This document shows, piece after piece, positions 34,880 through 43,733 of a DNA stretch of 50,879 nt. How positions within the stretch are numbered: the first letter of the stretch is position 1; each line of letters begins with the position of its first letter. A model generated the notes under the pieces. The model had not been told where the DNA came from, did no database searches, and saw only the letters and a program-made list of their open reading frames with translations. Source of the stretch: Isosphaeraceae bacterium (GTDB taxonomy: Bacteria > Planctomycetota > Planctomycetia > Isosphaerales > Isosphaeraceae); contig JARLIH010000436.1 in the NCBI GenBank assembly GCA_031291845.1, positions 1 to 50,879 on the forward strand, read 5' to 3'. Position numbers and translations under genes: made by a program.

Positions 34880-35854
34880 GTGCGCCGATTTGCAACGTTG
34901 ACGCTGTTGTCCCTGGCGCTGGGCCTGGTCGGTCCCGCCCTCCTGGTCGCTCAGGACGACGCCAAGAAAGACGCCAAGCCCGTCGAGACCAAGAAGGACG
35001 AGGCCGCGAAGCCCGCCGAGCCCAAGAAGGACGAGGCTGCGAAGAAGGAAGAGCCCAAGAAGGAGGAGGCTGCGAAGAAGGAAGAACCCAAGGAGGCTCC
35101 GCTGCCGAGCATCCCTCCCGACGTTGAGGCAAAGCTCGAGAAGGCCCGCCGCGCCGTCGCCGAGGCGATCGTTGCCGCCCAGGATGCCGGACTCGTCGAG
35201 ACGACGGTGACCCCGCCACCGATCCTGGAGATCCTCATCACCGGTCGCGCGACGGATGCCAGGCAACTCAAGAACCGGACCGGCGTCAGCCCCGAGGTAT
35301 TCGGCGCCTGGTTCACCGGTCACGGGAAGCTCGAAGGATTCACTGCCCAGAAGGACGTGCGCATCGTCAATCCTTCGGAAGGGCTCTCGGAGCTGTACGC
35401 CCAGCGCGCCAGCGTCCTCGACCGGCATATCAAGGCCGTGCGCGACGCCAAGGCGGGCGACGAGGCCAAGAAAAAGGCCGACGAAGAAGCCAAGATGAAA
35501 GCCGCGGAAGCCAAGAAGAAGGCTGACGAAGAAGCCAAGATGAAGGCCGACGAGGCCAAGAAGAAGGCTGACGCCGAAGCCAAAATGAAGGCTGACGAGG
35601 CCAAGAAGAAGGCCGACGCCGAAGCGAAGAAGAAGGCCGACGCCGAAGCGAAGAAGAAGGCCGACGCGGAAGCGAAGAAGAAGGCTGACGAAGAAGCGAA
35701 GAAGAAGGCTGACGAAGAAGCCAAGAAGAAGGCCGACGACGCGAAGAAGGCCGACGAGGAAGCGAAGAAGAAGGCCGACGACGCGAAGAAGGATGAGTCG
35801 AAGGCGGATGATGCGAAGAAGGACGACGCGAAGACAGACAAATCCGACAAGTAA
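34880..35854 (+). CDS. Exported Lys/Ala/Glu heptad-repeat protein
   Basis: 324 residues from a GTG at 34880 with AAGGAG upstream. Residues 1-25 are a signal peptide (MRRFATLTLLSLALGLVGPALLVAQ). 26-75 are KKDEAAK/KKEEPK blocks. About 76-190 form the only non-repetitive part (VEAKLEKARRAVAEAIVAAQ, then PPPILEILITGRATDARQL and FTGHGKLEGFTAQKDVRIVN). From about 195 to the end the protein is near-pure repeats of KKADEEA / KKADAEA / KMKADEA, a 7-residue unit with i to i+4 Lys-Glu/Asp pairs that should make a long charged single alpha-helix or weak coiled coil. Such segments act as periplasmic spacers or bind peptidoglycan or teichoic-like polymers (inference). The family is not recognised. Confidence 0.8.
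   Translation: MRRFATLTLLSLALGLVGPALLVAQDDAKKDAKPVETKKDEAAKPAEPKKDEAAKKEEPKKEEAAKKEEPKEAPLPSIPPDVEAKLEKARRAVAEAIVAAQDAGLVETTVTPPPILEILITGRATDARQLKNRTGVSPEVFGAWFTGHGKLEGFTAQKDVRIVNPSEGLSELYAQRASVLDRHIKAVRDAKAGDEAKKKADEEAKMKAAEAKKKADEEAKMKADEAKKKADAEAKMKADEAKKKADAEAKKKADAEAKKKADAEAKKKADEEAKKKADEEAKKKADDAKKADEEAKKKADDAKKDESKADDAKKDDAKTDKSDK
35455..35835 (+). repeat. Degenerate 21-bp tandem repeat inside the heptad-repeat gene
   Basis: About 380 nt of repeats with period 21 (7 codons), each close to gaagccaagaagaaggccgac. Adjacent copies at 35600-35720 are almost identical, the outer ones less so. Period and purine bias are the direct result of the KKADEEA/KKADAEA protein repeat, and copy number is probably variable. 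Confidence 0.85.
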
Positions 35855-35876
35855 CAAGTGTCGTCAACGGCACTTG
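35855..35876 (+). terminator. Hairpin directly after the heptad-repeat stop
   Basis: CAAGTGTCGT at 35855-35864 pairs with 35867-35876 (one G-U, tight 2-nt central loop). No U run follows, so termination is uncertain; it may stabilise the mRNA 3' end. Confidence 0.35.
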
Positions 35877-35889
35877 CGGAAGTGGAGAT

Positions 35890-35927
35890 ACGGGCGACGG
35901 GGGGTCGATGGACCGCCCGCCGCCCGT
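35890..35927 (+). terminator. Terminator-like hairpin between convergent genes
   Basis: A 12-bp stem with one mismatch (35890-35901 with 35916-35927, loop 14 nt) is followed by TCTGTTCC. It lies between the heptad-repeat gene and the convergent VWA-protein gene that ends at 35969. Confidence 0.5.
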
Positions 35928-35968
35928 TCTGTTCCGGGGCCGCGTCTGGGCCCGCATGAACATGGCCG

Positions 35969-38389
35969 TCAGGGAAGCCCGAGGCGCTTCCGTGCGACCC
36001 ATTCGACGGTCAGGACCGCGAGGAACAGGAGAAGCATCACCGGGCTGTCCCAGAGCGGCGTCTCGACGCTGCGCGTGACCTGCTTCGTACGAGCACGGAG
36101 GAGTGAGGGGAGTGTCGCGGCCTCGTCGTCGCGGAGGACGCGGCCGCCCGTTGCGGAGGCAAGGCGCTCCAGGGGGTCCCGGGCCGCCGCCAGTTCGACG
36201 CGCTCACTCGTATCGCGGGTCGCGACCTCGAGAGTGGCCTCGGGGCGACGGCCGCCTTCGTCCAGGTGGAGCGCGGCGGCGAGCTGCGGGACATCGAGCC
36301 GGACGACGTACGCGCCGAGCGGGAGCGCTGGGGTCGCCGCCTCAAAGGTTCGAGGCTGGCCCGGGACTGGCCGCAACGGGACGACGGCGACCGCTTCGGT
36401 TTGCGGCTGACCGGCCTTGAATACTCGCGCAGCGATGAGCAGGTCGGGGCCGACGCCGGCGACGCCCTCGCTGATGCGGGCCTGGAGCCGGGCGTTGTCC
36501 CCCTCGGCGATCCGGGGGCGCAGGGGGCCGAAGCGCACGTAGGCGTTCCCGGCCGTCAGCTTGCCCGAGGCGGCCCAACGCACGACTTGCCCCCAGAATC
36601 GGTGGTGGTACGCATCGCCGACCCTGTGCCGCCACCGCCAGGTGCCGTCGGTGCCGATCCAGAGCACTTTCCCCAGGCCGTACGGCTGGACGGCGAGCAC
36701 GGCGGCCGACTCGTCGTGCGCTGAGGCCAGAACGGTGGCCGCCGGCTTGGCCTTGCCGGTGAGAACCCAGGGGAGCCACGGCAACCCGGCCCAGAGCCGC
36801 CGGTTCTGTTCCGGCTCGGTCGCGAGCTGGAGCATCGGCCAAGCGTTGGGGTCGGACGCGGCGGCCGGCGCGGGGGCCAGCGCGACGCCCGGGGGGAGGC
36901 TCGGGTGCGCGGGGTCGGTGGCCTTGGGGTCGATGGGGGCCAGCACCGGATCGAGCACGGGGAGCAGTTTTCGCACCAGCTCGTTCTGCCCCTGGATCCC
37001 CGGCCAGTAGCGCGGGCCGGGGCTGACGACCAGGGTGCCTCCCCGTTCGGCGACGTAGGCCTCGAGACGCGTCCACGCGTCGCTCGTGAGGTCGGCCGGG
37101 TCGACGTCGCCGATGACGATCGCGTCGAAGCCGCCGAGCGGGTCGGGTTGCGTGGAGTCCGCTTCGGGCCGGGGGGGCAGCGCCTGTTTGTAGGTGAAGT
37201 TGCGTGTGCTCCCTTGGGGCGTCTCCGGCTGGTGGAAGACCACCGCGTCGAGACTGACCCGGGGGTCTCGCGCGAGCGCATTGCGGAGGTAGCGGAATTC
37301 CCAGCGGGCCTCGCCGTCAACCAGCAGCACCTTGGCCTTGTCGTCGGCCACCTGGACGGAGACGGTCCGTTTGTCGTTGTCGGGCCTCACGTCTCCTTCT
37401 TGGGGGGCAACGGCGACCGTCAGGGGGACCGTTCCCACCTCGTCCATCGGCACGCGGAAGGTAACGACCGGTCGGGCTCCCGCCTCGGGCGCCGTGACCG
37501 TCTGCCGCAAGGGGGACGCCCCCGGGCGCTCCAGCGTGACGGCGATCTCGCGACCGGCGTAGCCGTCGAGCTTCAGCACGGCCTCGATGCTCGCGACGTC
37601 CCCCTTGTAGACCCCCTCGGGCGCCTTGACCGCCGCGACAGCCGCGTCGCGCGGCGGGGTGGTCGCACCAACGAGCACGGGAAAGACCGGGACGCCGCGC
37701 GCGGCAAGGCGGTCGACCGTGGCCGCCGTCTCGCCCGGCCCGTTTTCCCGACCGTCCGTCAGCAGCACGATGCCCAGGATGGGCGCGCCGCCGGCTTCTT
37801 CCTTCAGAGCGGCGTCCAGCACCGGCCGCCAGTCGGTCGTCTGCAAGGCGGGGTCATCGGGCTTGGGGGCGGACTGGAGGCTTGCGGCGAGCGCGGGGAG
37901 CGTCGTGCGTGCGACGTCCCGCGCGAACGTGTATCCCTCGACAGCGTGCTCCCGAGACAGCTTCGCGACGGGCGACTCCGACCCCTCGATCAAGCGCCGG
38001 GCGACCTCGCGCCGGGGGAGGTTGTCGAGCGTCTCACCCGGGCTGAGGCGGAGCGTTGCCGCCAGCCGGGATTTGTCCTCGGCGGGGCGCGCCCGGTCGG
38101 CCGTTTCCATGCTTTCCGACACATCCACCGCGACGAGCACGCGACCCTTCAGGGTCTCGTGGAGCGTCCGTGCCGCGATCGGTTCGAAAAGTGCGAAAAC
38201 GAGCACGGCCGCGGCCAGAAGGCGCAGACTCAACAGTCCCAACCCCGCCCGGCGCGAGACGAGGTGCCGCTCCTCGCGGTAGAGCACCAGCAGGAGGACC
38301 AGGGCCAGCGCCCCTGCCCCGATCCAGAACCACCCCAGTTGGCCGCCCGCCAGCAAGAGCCGCCGGCCACCGGCCAGGTCGAACGCCAT
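35969..38389 (-). CDS. VWA-domain membrane protein (BatA/GATase-like architecture)
   Basis: An 806-residue protein. Helices at about 19-36 and 50-70, then a von Willebrand factor A domain whose MIDAS starts VAVDVSESM (Asp89, Ser91, Ser93) with LLTDGRENGPGETA further on. About 310-400 resemble an Ig-like module with VTVAVAPQEGD; about 410-720 form a class-I glutamine-amidotransferase-like or DUF4159-type domain (AKVLLVDGEARWEFRYLRNAL, FDAIVIGDVDP, RGGTLVVSPGPRYWPGI). A C-terminal helix at about 779-795 (SPVMLLLFLAVLTVEWVA) is followed by a short basic tail. Planctomycete genomes carry this protein with BatA-like and MoxR genes; here neither partner is adjacent. The ATG at 38389 follows GGGGG; an N-terminal extension to 38557 is rejected. 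It probably scaffolds an envelope complex via Mg-dependent VWA contacts. Confidence 0.88.
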   Translation of the reverse strand: MAFDLAGGRRLLLAGGQLGWFWIGAGALALVLLLVLYREERHLVSRRAGLGLLSLRLLAAAVLVFALFEPIAARTLHETLKGRVLVAVDVSESMETADRARPAEDKSRLAATLRLSPGETLDNLPRREVARRLIEGSESPVAKLSREHAVEGYTFARDVARTTLPALAASLQSAPKPDDPALQTTDWRPVLDAALKEEAGGAPILGIVLLTDGRENGPGETAATVDRLAARGVPVFPVLVGATTPPRDAAVAAVKAPEGVYKGDVASIEAVLKLDGYAGREIAVTLERPGASPLRQTVTAPEAGARPVVTFRVPMDEVGTVPLTVAVAPQEGDVRPDNDKRTVSVQVADDKAKVLLVDGEARWEFRYLRNALARDPRVSLDAVVFHQPETPQGSTRNFTYKQALPPRPEADSTQPDPLGGFDAIVIGDVDPADLTSDAWTRLEAYVAERGGTLVVSPGPRYWPGIQGQNELVRKLLPVLDPVLAPIDPKATDPAHPSLPPGVALAPAPAAASDPNAWPMLQLATEPEQNRRLWAGLPWLPWVLTGKAKPAATVLASAHDESAAVLAVQPYGLGKVLWIGTDGTWRWRHRVGDAYHHRFWGQVVRWAASGKLTAGNAYVRFGPLRPRIAEGDNARLQARISEGVAGVGPDLLIAARVFKAGQPQTEAVAVVPLRPVPGQPRTFEAATPALPLGAYVVRLDVPQLAAALHLDEGGRRPEATLEVATRDTSERVELAAARDPLERLASATGGRVLRDDEAATLPSLLRARTKQVTRSVETPLWDSPVMLLLFLAVLTVEWVARKRLGLP

Positions 38390-38828
38390 CAGCCAGGCCC
38401 CCCGCGCCGTTACCCGGATACCGCGAGCATTGTAACAAACGTGCATCACGGGGCCGAGAGGGCACATTGCGGGCCCAGGAGGAGCGCGGGGCCTTCGGCA
38501 CGCTGGGTGGCAAGCCCGGCGGCGGCCGTCCTTGTCTTTCCGGCCCCGCGCCGTCACAATGAAGTTGTTCAGTCGTCGTCTTTTACCTCAGGCTCTTCGC
38601 GACAGACGGCGGCGACTGGTAACGAGTGCTGCGTTGTTCTTCCTGCGCGGCTCTTCCCCACGCGATCCGGCGGGCTGCGCCCGACCACTCAGCAGGCCCA
38701 GTCGTCCGCCTTTCTCTCCCTCGGACGGGGCCCTTGGGGAACCGGGTGGCCTCGAGGTTGCATTGCGCCGACCTTGCGGGTGGTTCCGTGGACCTCGTCG
38801 TTCTCGTTGCGCGAGACGGGACGCGGCA
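38390..38828. other. Divergent intergenic region upstream of the heavy-metal efflux genes
   Basis: About 440 nt between the VWA-protein and CzcB-like genes. Open frames run through it on both strands but show only compositional bias and no family resemblance. It should carry two promoters; no boxes or operators of good quality were recognised. Confidence 0.4.
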
Positions 38829-40556
38829 ATGGAGATCTTCGTGGAGCCTTCGACCCAAACCGACGCGCCTCGGCCGATCGGCATCTCGGCAGTCCTCGCC
38901 AACAAGCGCCTCATCGGCGGGAGTGCCGTCGTCGTGTGCCTCAGCGCGCTGACGGCGGCCGGCTGGTGGCCCTTCGCGGGGGCAAGAATCCGGCACGAGT
39001 CCCGGGCTCAAAACAAGCGTCCGGCGACCGCGGCGGCTCCTGCATCCGAGGCTGCCGAGCAGGAGGACCGTCCGGCTTCCGTCCGGCTGAGCGAAGAGCA
39101 ACAGAAAGCGATCGGGCTGAAGACCGTCAAGGTCACGTCCGGTTCGTCTTACGACGTGCTGACCGCTCCCGGCAGGATCGCTCCCAACGAGACCCAGTAC
39201 GCCTACATTACGCCGCGGGCGGCAGGCGTGGTCCGCTCGGTCACGGCCCATGTCGGGCAGGACGTGAAGGCCGGTGACCTGCTCGCGACGATCGACAGTC
39301 CCGAAGTGGGTGACGGCCGCCTCGAGCTCTACACGCGCCTCCAGACACTCGACGTCGCAAGGGCCCAGGCGGACTGGCAGGAGACGATCTTTCGAAACAC
39401 GCTCGAGCTGGTCGAGCGCCTGCGTAAGGGGCAGACGCCGGACCAGATTCACGAGGCGTTTGCCGACAAGGCGCTCGGCGAGAACCGCGAGAAGCTCATG
39501 ACGGCGTACGCCCAGTACCGCCTGGCCGCCGCCACGATCGAGCGCAACCGCGACCTGTTCGCGCAGAAACTGATCACCCCGAAGCAGTTCGAGCAGGTGA
39601 ACGCCGATTACGATGTGGCCCGTGCCACGTACCAGAGCTTGATGGACCAGATGGGCTACGGAGCGCGGCTCGCGAACGTCCGCGCGCAGCAGGCCAAGGA
39701 CCAGGCCGAGACCGCCGTCCGGGCGGCCCAGGAACGACTCCGCATCCTGGGCGTCAAGCCCGACGGCACCGAGCCCGAGGTCGCGGGAGGGAAGGTGATC
39801 GGCGTGAATCCCGACGGCACCCTTTCGGGCCCCGGGTCGGATGCGTTGCCGGCGACGGTGAAGCCCGAAACGATCCTGCCGCGCGAGGGGTCGAAACGGC
39901 ACGCCGTGGTCCAGCCGGTGGGGGCTGCTCCCGAACCGGGCGAGAAGTCGAAAGACAGCCCCGTGAGTTCGTATTCGATCTGGGCCCCGTTCGACGGCAC
40001 GATCCTCGACCGCGAAATGATCGTGCCCGGCGTGGCCGTCGACAAGACCCACCGCATCTTCACGATGGCGAACCTTTCGAGCGTCTGGGTCGAGGCAAAC
40101 GTCCATGAGAGCGACTTCCGCATGCTCGTCCGCAGCCGCGGCGGGAAAGTCCGGTTCCGCTCGCCGGCCTACCCGGACCGTGTGTTCGAGGGGGAGGTCA
40201 TCTACACGGGCGACCTCGTCGACGAGGCGAGCCGGACGGTCAAACTGCTGGCGCGGGCGCAGAACCCCGACCGCGCGCTCAAGCCCGGCATGTTCGTCGC
40301 CGTCGAGGTCTTCAGCCCCGACGACAAGTCGGGCCCCCAGGTCCCGCTCTCGGCCCTGTTGACGCACGGCAGCCGCACCTTCGTTTACGTCCGGACCGGT
40401 CCCGACCGGTTCGCCCGGCGCGAGATCGAAACCTCGGTTCCCCACGGTGATCGTGTGACGGTCCGGGCCGGACTGGAGTCCGGCGAGGAGGTCGTCGCCG
40501 AAGGCGCGTTCAAGCTTAAGGCGCTGGCCGCCCAGACGGCGGGCGCCGAGCGCTGA
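38829..40556 (+). CDS. czcB: RND heavy-metal efflux adaptor (CzcB-like)
   Basis: A 575-residue membrane-fusion protein. The ATG at 38829 has GGGA 8 nt upstream. A helix at about 33-50 (IGGSAVVVCLSALTAAGWW) anchors it. The lipoyl half ITPRAAGVVRSVTAHVGQDVKAGDLLATIDSPEV lies near 118-150; a long coiled coil with LELVERLRKGQ and DLFAQKLITPKQFEQV follows; then YSIWAPFDGTILDREMIVPGVAVDKTHRIFTMANLSSVWVEANVHESDF and the beta-barrel GMFVAVEVF. This is the CzcB/CusB type that bridges the inner-membrane RND pump to a CzcC pore. It is longer than typical (about 400-520) because of an inserted Pro/Gly segment at about 290-360. It starts the czcBA operon, 24 nt before the pump. Confidence 0.93.
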   Translation: MEIFVEPSTQTDAPRPIGISAVLANKRLIGGSAVVVCLSALTAAGWWPFAGARIRHESRAQNKRPATAAAPASEAAEQEDRPASVRLSEEQQKAIGLKTVKVTSGSSYDVLTAPGRIAPNETQYAYITPRAAGVVRSVTAHVGQDVKAGDLLATIDSPEVGDGRLELYTRLQTLDVARAQADWQETIFRNTLELVERLRKGQTPDQIHEAFADKALGENREKLMTAYAQYRLAAATIERNRDLFAQKLITPKQFEQVNADYDVARATYQSLMDQMGYGARLANVRAQQAKDQAETAVRAAQERLRILGVKPDGTEPEVAGGKVIGVNPDGTLSGPGSDALPATVKPETILPREGSKRHAVVQPVGAAPEPGEKSKDSPVSSYSIWAPFDGTILDREMIVPGVAVDKTHRIFTMANLSSVWVEANVHESDFRMLVRSRGGKVRFRSPAYPDRVFEGEVIYTGDLVDEASRTVKLLARAQNPDRALKPGMFVAVEVFSPDDKSGPQVPLSALLTHGSRTFVYVRTGPDRFARREIETSVPHGDRVTVRAGLESGEEVVAEGAFKLKALAAQTAGAER

Positions 40557-40580
40557 TCCGCACGGGGGGAGGACCGACGG

Positions 40581-43500
40581 TTGTTCGACCTGTTGATCGA
40601 TTACTCGCTCAGGAGACGGGGCTTCATCCTCCTCGTGCTCGTCGCGCTGGCCGCCTCCGGCGTTTACTCGTTCATCCACCTGCCGATCGACGCGGTTCCC
40701 GACATCACCAACACGCAGGTGATGGCCCTCACCAGTGCCCCGGCGCTCGGGCCGCAGGAGGTCGAGCAATTCATTACGATCCCGGTCGAGAACGCGATGA
40801 ACGGCATTCCCCGGATCAAGGAGGTGCGGTCGTTCTCGCAGCTCGGCATCTCGGGCGTGACGATCATCTTCGACGAGGGAACCGACATCTACTGGGCGCG
40901 GCAGCAGGTCGGCGAGCGCCTCGCCCAGGAGCGCGCGAGCATCCCCCCCGAGTTCGGCCAGCCCGAGATGGGACCGATCGCCACCGGCCTGGGCGAAATC
41001 TACCAGTTCGAGCTGCGCAACGCCGACGGCGCACCGAACCCGCGTAGCCTGATGGAGCTGCGAACCATCCTCGACTGGGAAGTGGCCCGCCGCCTCAAAA
41101 GCGTGCCGGGGGTGGTTGAGGTCAACGCGCTCGGCGGCGAGCTGAAGACCTACGAAGTCGAACTCGACCCCGGCCGGCTGCTGGCCCGCGGGATCGCGCT
41201 CAACCAGGTCTACGAGGCAATCCGGCGCAATAACGTGAACGCCGGGGGCGGCTACATCCAACGCAACGGCGAGCTGCGCGTCATCCGGGGGGTCGGCCTG
41301 ATCGACAGCCTGACCGACCTCGAGGAAGTGGTCCTCGCGACGACCGACGACGGCACGCCGATTTACGTCCGTGACGTGGCGACGGTCCGGCTCGCCCCGG
41401 TGCTCCGTCAAGGGGCCGCGACCCGCGACGGCCGGGGCGAGGCGGTCACGGCCATCGTCTACCTGCTCGCCGGCGAGAACGGGCGCGTCGTCGTCAACCG
41501 GATCAAACGGAAGGTCCGGGAGATCCAGAAGGACCTGCCCGAGGGTGTCGAGATCGAGCCGTACTACGACCGCAAGGTGCTGATCCAGAAGACGCTCGGC
41601 ACCGTCACGCAGAACCTGGCGGAGGGGGGCGTGCTGGTCGTGGCGGTCTTGCTCGTCCTGCTCGGGAACCTGCGGGCGGGCCTGATCGTTGCGCTGGCGA
41701 TCCCGCTCTCGATGCTCTTCGCCGGGAACCTGATGCTCGGCTTCGGCATCGCCGGCAGCCTGATGAGCCTGGGGGCGATCGACTTCGGTCTGATCGTCGA
41801 TAGCGCGGTGATCGTGATCGAGAACGTCGTCAGCCGCCTGGCGCATGCGAGCCCCGAGGAACGCGCGGTCGACGTGATCCGACGCGCCACGTTGGAGGTG
41901 CGTAGGCCGGTCGTCTTCGGCGTGGCGATCATCACGATGGTCCACCTGCCGATCCTGGCGCTGCAGGGCGTCGAGGGAAAGATGTTCCGTCCGATGGCGT
42001 TGACGGTGATCTTCGCCCTGACCGGGTCGCTCCTCCTCTCCTTGACCGCCACGCCGGTCCTGGCTTCGTTCCTTCTGAAACCGGGCGCTTCGGAACGCGA
42101 TACGTTGCCGGTGCGGTGGGCGAAGCGGATCTACGAGCCGATCCTGCGCGCGGTGCTCGAACACCCCGTCGCCGTGACGCTCGCCGGCCTGGCCGCCTTC
42201 ATCATGTGTATTCCGGTCGCGCTTGGGCTCGGCGGCGAGTTCATTCCGCAGCTCGACGAGGGGGACCTGATCATCTCCCAGACCCGCCCGGCGAGTGCCT
42301 CGCTCGATGAGGCGATCGCCGACGCCGGGCGTCTCGAACGTGCGCTCCGGGAGGCGTTTCCGGATGAGGTACGCACGGTCGTCAGCCGGATCGGCCGGCC
42401 GGAGATCGGATTAGAAGCGGCGGGCGTGAACCAGACGGACACCTGGGTCTTGTTGAACCGGCCCGACGATTGGGTCAAGGTCCACTCGAAAGACGACCTG
42501 ATCAACGAAATCGACACGCTCTGCAAGCGCGTGATCCCGGGTACGTTCTACAGCTTCAGCCAACCGATCGAGCTGCGTTTCAACGAACTGCTCTCCGGCG
42601 TACGGGCCGACCTCGGCATCGGGGTCTACGGCGACAGCCTCGACGTACTCCAAGAACGGGCCGACGCTATCGCGGCGGTGCTGCGGGCGATCCCGGGCTC
42701 GACCGGGGTGAAGGCCCAGGCCGTGGGTGGCCTGCCGTTCTTGCGTATCGAGGTCGACCGGGGCCGGATTTCCCGCTACGGGATCGACGCCGCGGATGTG
42801 CTCGACGCGGTCTCGGCCCTGGGGGGCAAGATCGTCGGCCAGGTGATCGAGGGGCAGCGCCGGTTCGCGCTCCAGGTCCGGTTCGGGGCAAAATACCGCA
42901 ACGACATCGAGACGATCCGCACCCTCAAGATCGCCGACCCACGTGGCCGGATGATTCCGCTGGAGGATCTGGCCGACATCCGTCTGGAGGAAGACACCTA
43001 CGAGATCTGGCGCAAGGATCGCGAGCGGCGCATCATGGTGCAGTCGAACGTGCGTGGGCGCGACCTCGCCGGCTTCGTGGCCGAGGCCCAGCAGCGCGTC
43101 GCGGCGGGGGTGCCGCTGCCGCGGGGCTACCGGCTGGAATGGGGGGGGACCTTCGAGAACCTCCAGTCGGCCACGCGCCGCCTGGCGGTGGTCGTGCCGC
43201 TGGCCCTGGTCCTGATCTTCCTCTTGCTGTACTCGACCTTCCATTCGATCAAGCTGGGGGCGCTCATCTTTTTGTCGGTCCCGCTGGGTGCGATCGGCGG
43301 CGTGCTGGCGCTCTGGCTGCGCGGGCTCAATTTCAGCATCTCGGCCGGCGTGGGATTCATTGCGCTGTCGGGTGTCGCGGTGCTCGACGGCCTCGTGCTC
43401 GTCACCGCAATCCGCCACCTCATCGAGGACGGGGTGCCGGTGCGCACGGCCGTCTACGAGGCATCGATGTCGCGGCTGCGGCCGATCCTCATGACCAGTC

Positions 43501-43682
43501 TGGTGGCCAGCCTCGGCTTTGTGCCGATGGCCCTTTCCAGTGGCGCCGGCGCGGAAGTTCAGCGCCCGCTGGCGACGGTCGTCATCGGCGGGCTCCTCAG
43601 CAGCACGCTCCTGAAGCTGGTCGTGCTGCCGGCGATCTATCGCTGGTTCGACCCGGGGCCGGCCGTCGAGGAATCCCCGTAG
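40581..43682 (+). CDS. czcA: Heavy-metal efflux RND transporter (CzcA-like)
   Basis: A 1033-residue inner-membrane proton antiporter. A TTG start at 40581 follows GGGGGAGGA by about 9 nt. Twelve membrane helices are arranged as 1+5 twice, with two large periplasmic loops. The helix-4 proton-relay region reads GAIDFGLIVDSAVIVIEN (about 396-413), the CzcA/CnrA divalent-cation type with two Asp, rather than the CusA Cu/Ag type. N-terminal PIDAVPDITNTQV and IPVENAMNGIP are classic for the HME-RND family. It should export Zn, Co, Cd or Ni with the CzcB-like adaptor upstream and the convergent CzcC-like pore. No metal regulator (MerR, CzcRS) is in the window. It ends 3 nt before a bidirectional hairpin terminator. 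Confidence 0.95.
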   Translation: MFDLLIDYSLRRRGFILLVLVALAASGVYSFIHLPIDAVPDITNTQVMALTSAPALGPQEVEQFITIPVENAMNGIPRIKEVRSFSQLGISGVTIIFDEGTDIYWARQQVGERLAQERASIPPEFGQPEMGPIATGLGEIYQFELRNADGAPNPRSLMELRTILDWEVARRLKSVPGVVEVNALGGELKTYEVELDPGRLLARGIALNQVYEAIRRNNVNAGGGYIQRNGELRVIRGVGLIDSLTDLEEVVLATTDDGTPIYVRDVATVRLAPVLRQGAATRDGRGEAVTAIVYLLAGENGRVVVNRIKRKVREIQKDLPEGVEIEPYYDRKVLIQKTLGTVTQNLAEGGVLVVAVLLVLLGNLRAGLIVALAIPLSMLFAGNLMLGFGIAGSLMSLGAIDFGLIVDSAVIVIENVVSRLAHASPEERAVDVIRRATLEVRRPVVFGVAIITMVHLPILALQGVEGKMFRPMALTVIFALTGSLLLSLTATPVLASFLLKPGASERDTLPVRWAKRIYEPILRAVLEHPVAVTLAGLAAFIMCIPVALGLGGEFIPQLDEGDLIISQTRPASASLDEAIADAGRLERALREAFPDEVRTVVSRIGRPEIGLEAAGVNQTDTWVLLNRPDDWVKVHSKDDLINEIDTLCKRVIPGTFYSFSQPIELRFNELLSGVRADLGIGVYGDSLDVLQERADAIAAVLRAIPGSTGVKAQAVGGLPFLRIEVDRGRISRYGIDAADVLDAVSALGGKIVGQVIEGQRRFALQVRFGAKYRNDIETIRTLKIADPRGRMIPLEDLADIRLEEDTYEIWRKDRERRIMVQSNVRGRDLAGFVAEAQQRVAAGVPLPRGYRLEWGGTFENLQSATRRLAVVVPLALVLIFLLLYSTFHSIKLGALIFLSVPLGAIGGVLALWLRGLNFSISAGVGFIALSGVAVLDGLVLVTAIRHLIEDGVPVRTAVYEASMSRLRPILMTSLVASLGFVPMALSSGAGAEVQRPLATVVIGGLLSSTLLKLVVLPAIYRWFDPGPAVEESP

Positions 43683-43685
43683 GAG

Positions 43686-43723
43686 GCATGAAATGCATCG
43701 ATTCCCATCGGTGCATTTCATGC
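43686..43723. terminator. Bidirectional hairpin terminator between czcA and the pore gene
   Basis: A 17-bp stem with one G-U pair and a 4-nt loop (43686-43702 with 43707-43723; arm core gcatgaaatgca) sits between the two convergent stops, starting 3 nt after czcA and ending 10 nt before the pore gene stop. A CCCTTT follows on the plus side. Unusually AT-rich for this genome. Confidence 0.75.
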
Positions 43724-43733
43724 ACCCTTTAAA

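Noticed and set aside
35455..35835. A CRISPR-like or satellite array.
   Set aside because: The 21-bp period is coding (KKADEEA), with no spacers.
38583..42164. A long open frame antisense to the czcB/czcA genes (about 1190 codons).
   Set aside because: Antisense to two well-supported genes; Asp/Arg/His-rich content typical of shadow frames.
43686..43723. The palindrome as a mobile-element terminal repeat.
   Set aside because: Single copy in the window and placed exactly between two convergent stop codons, as a terminator would be.
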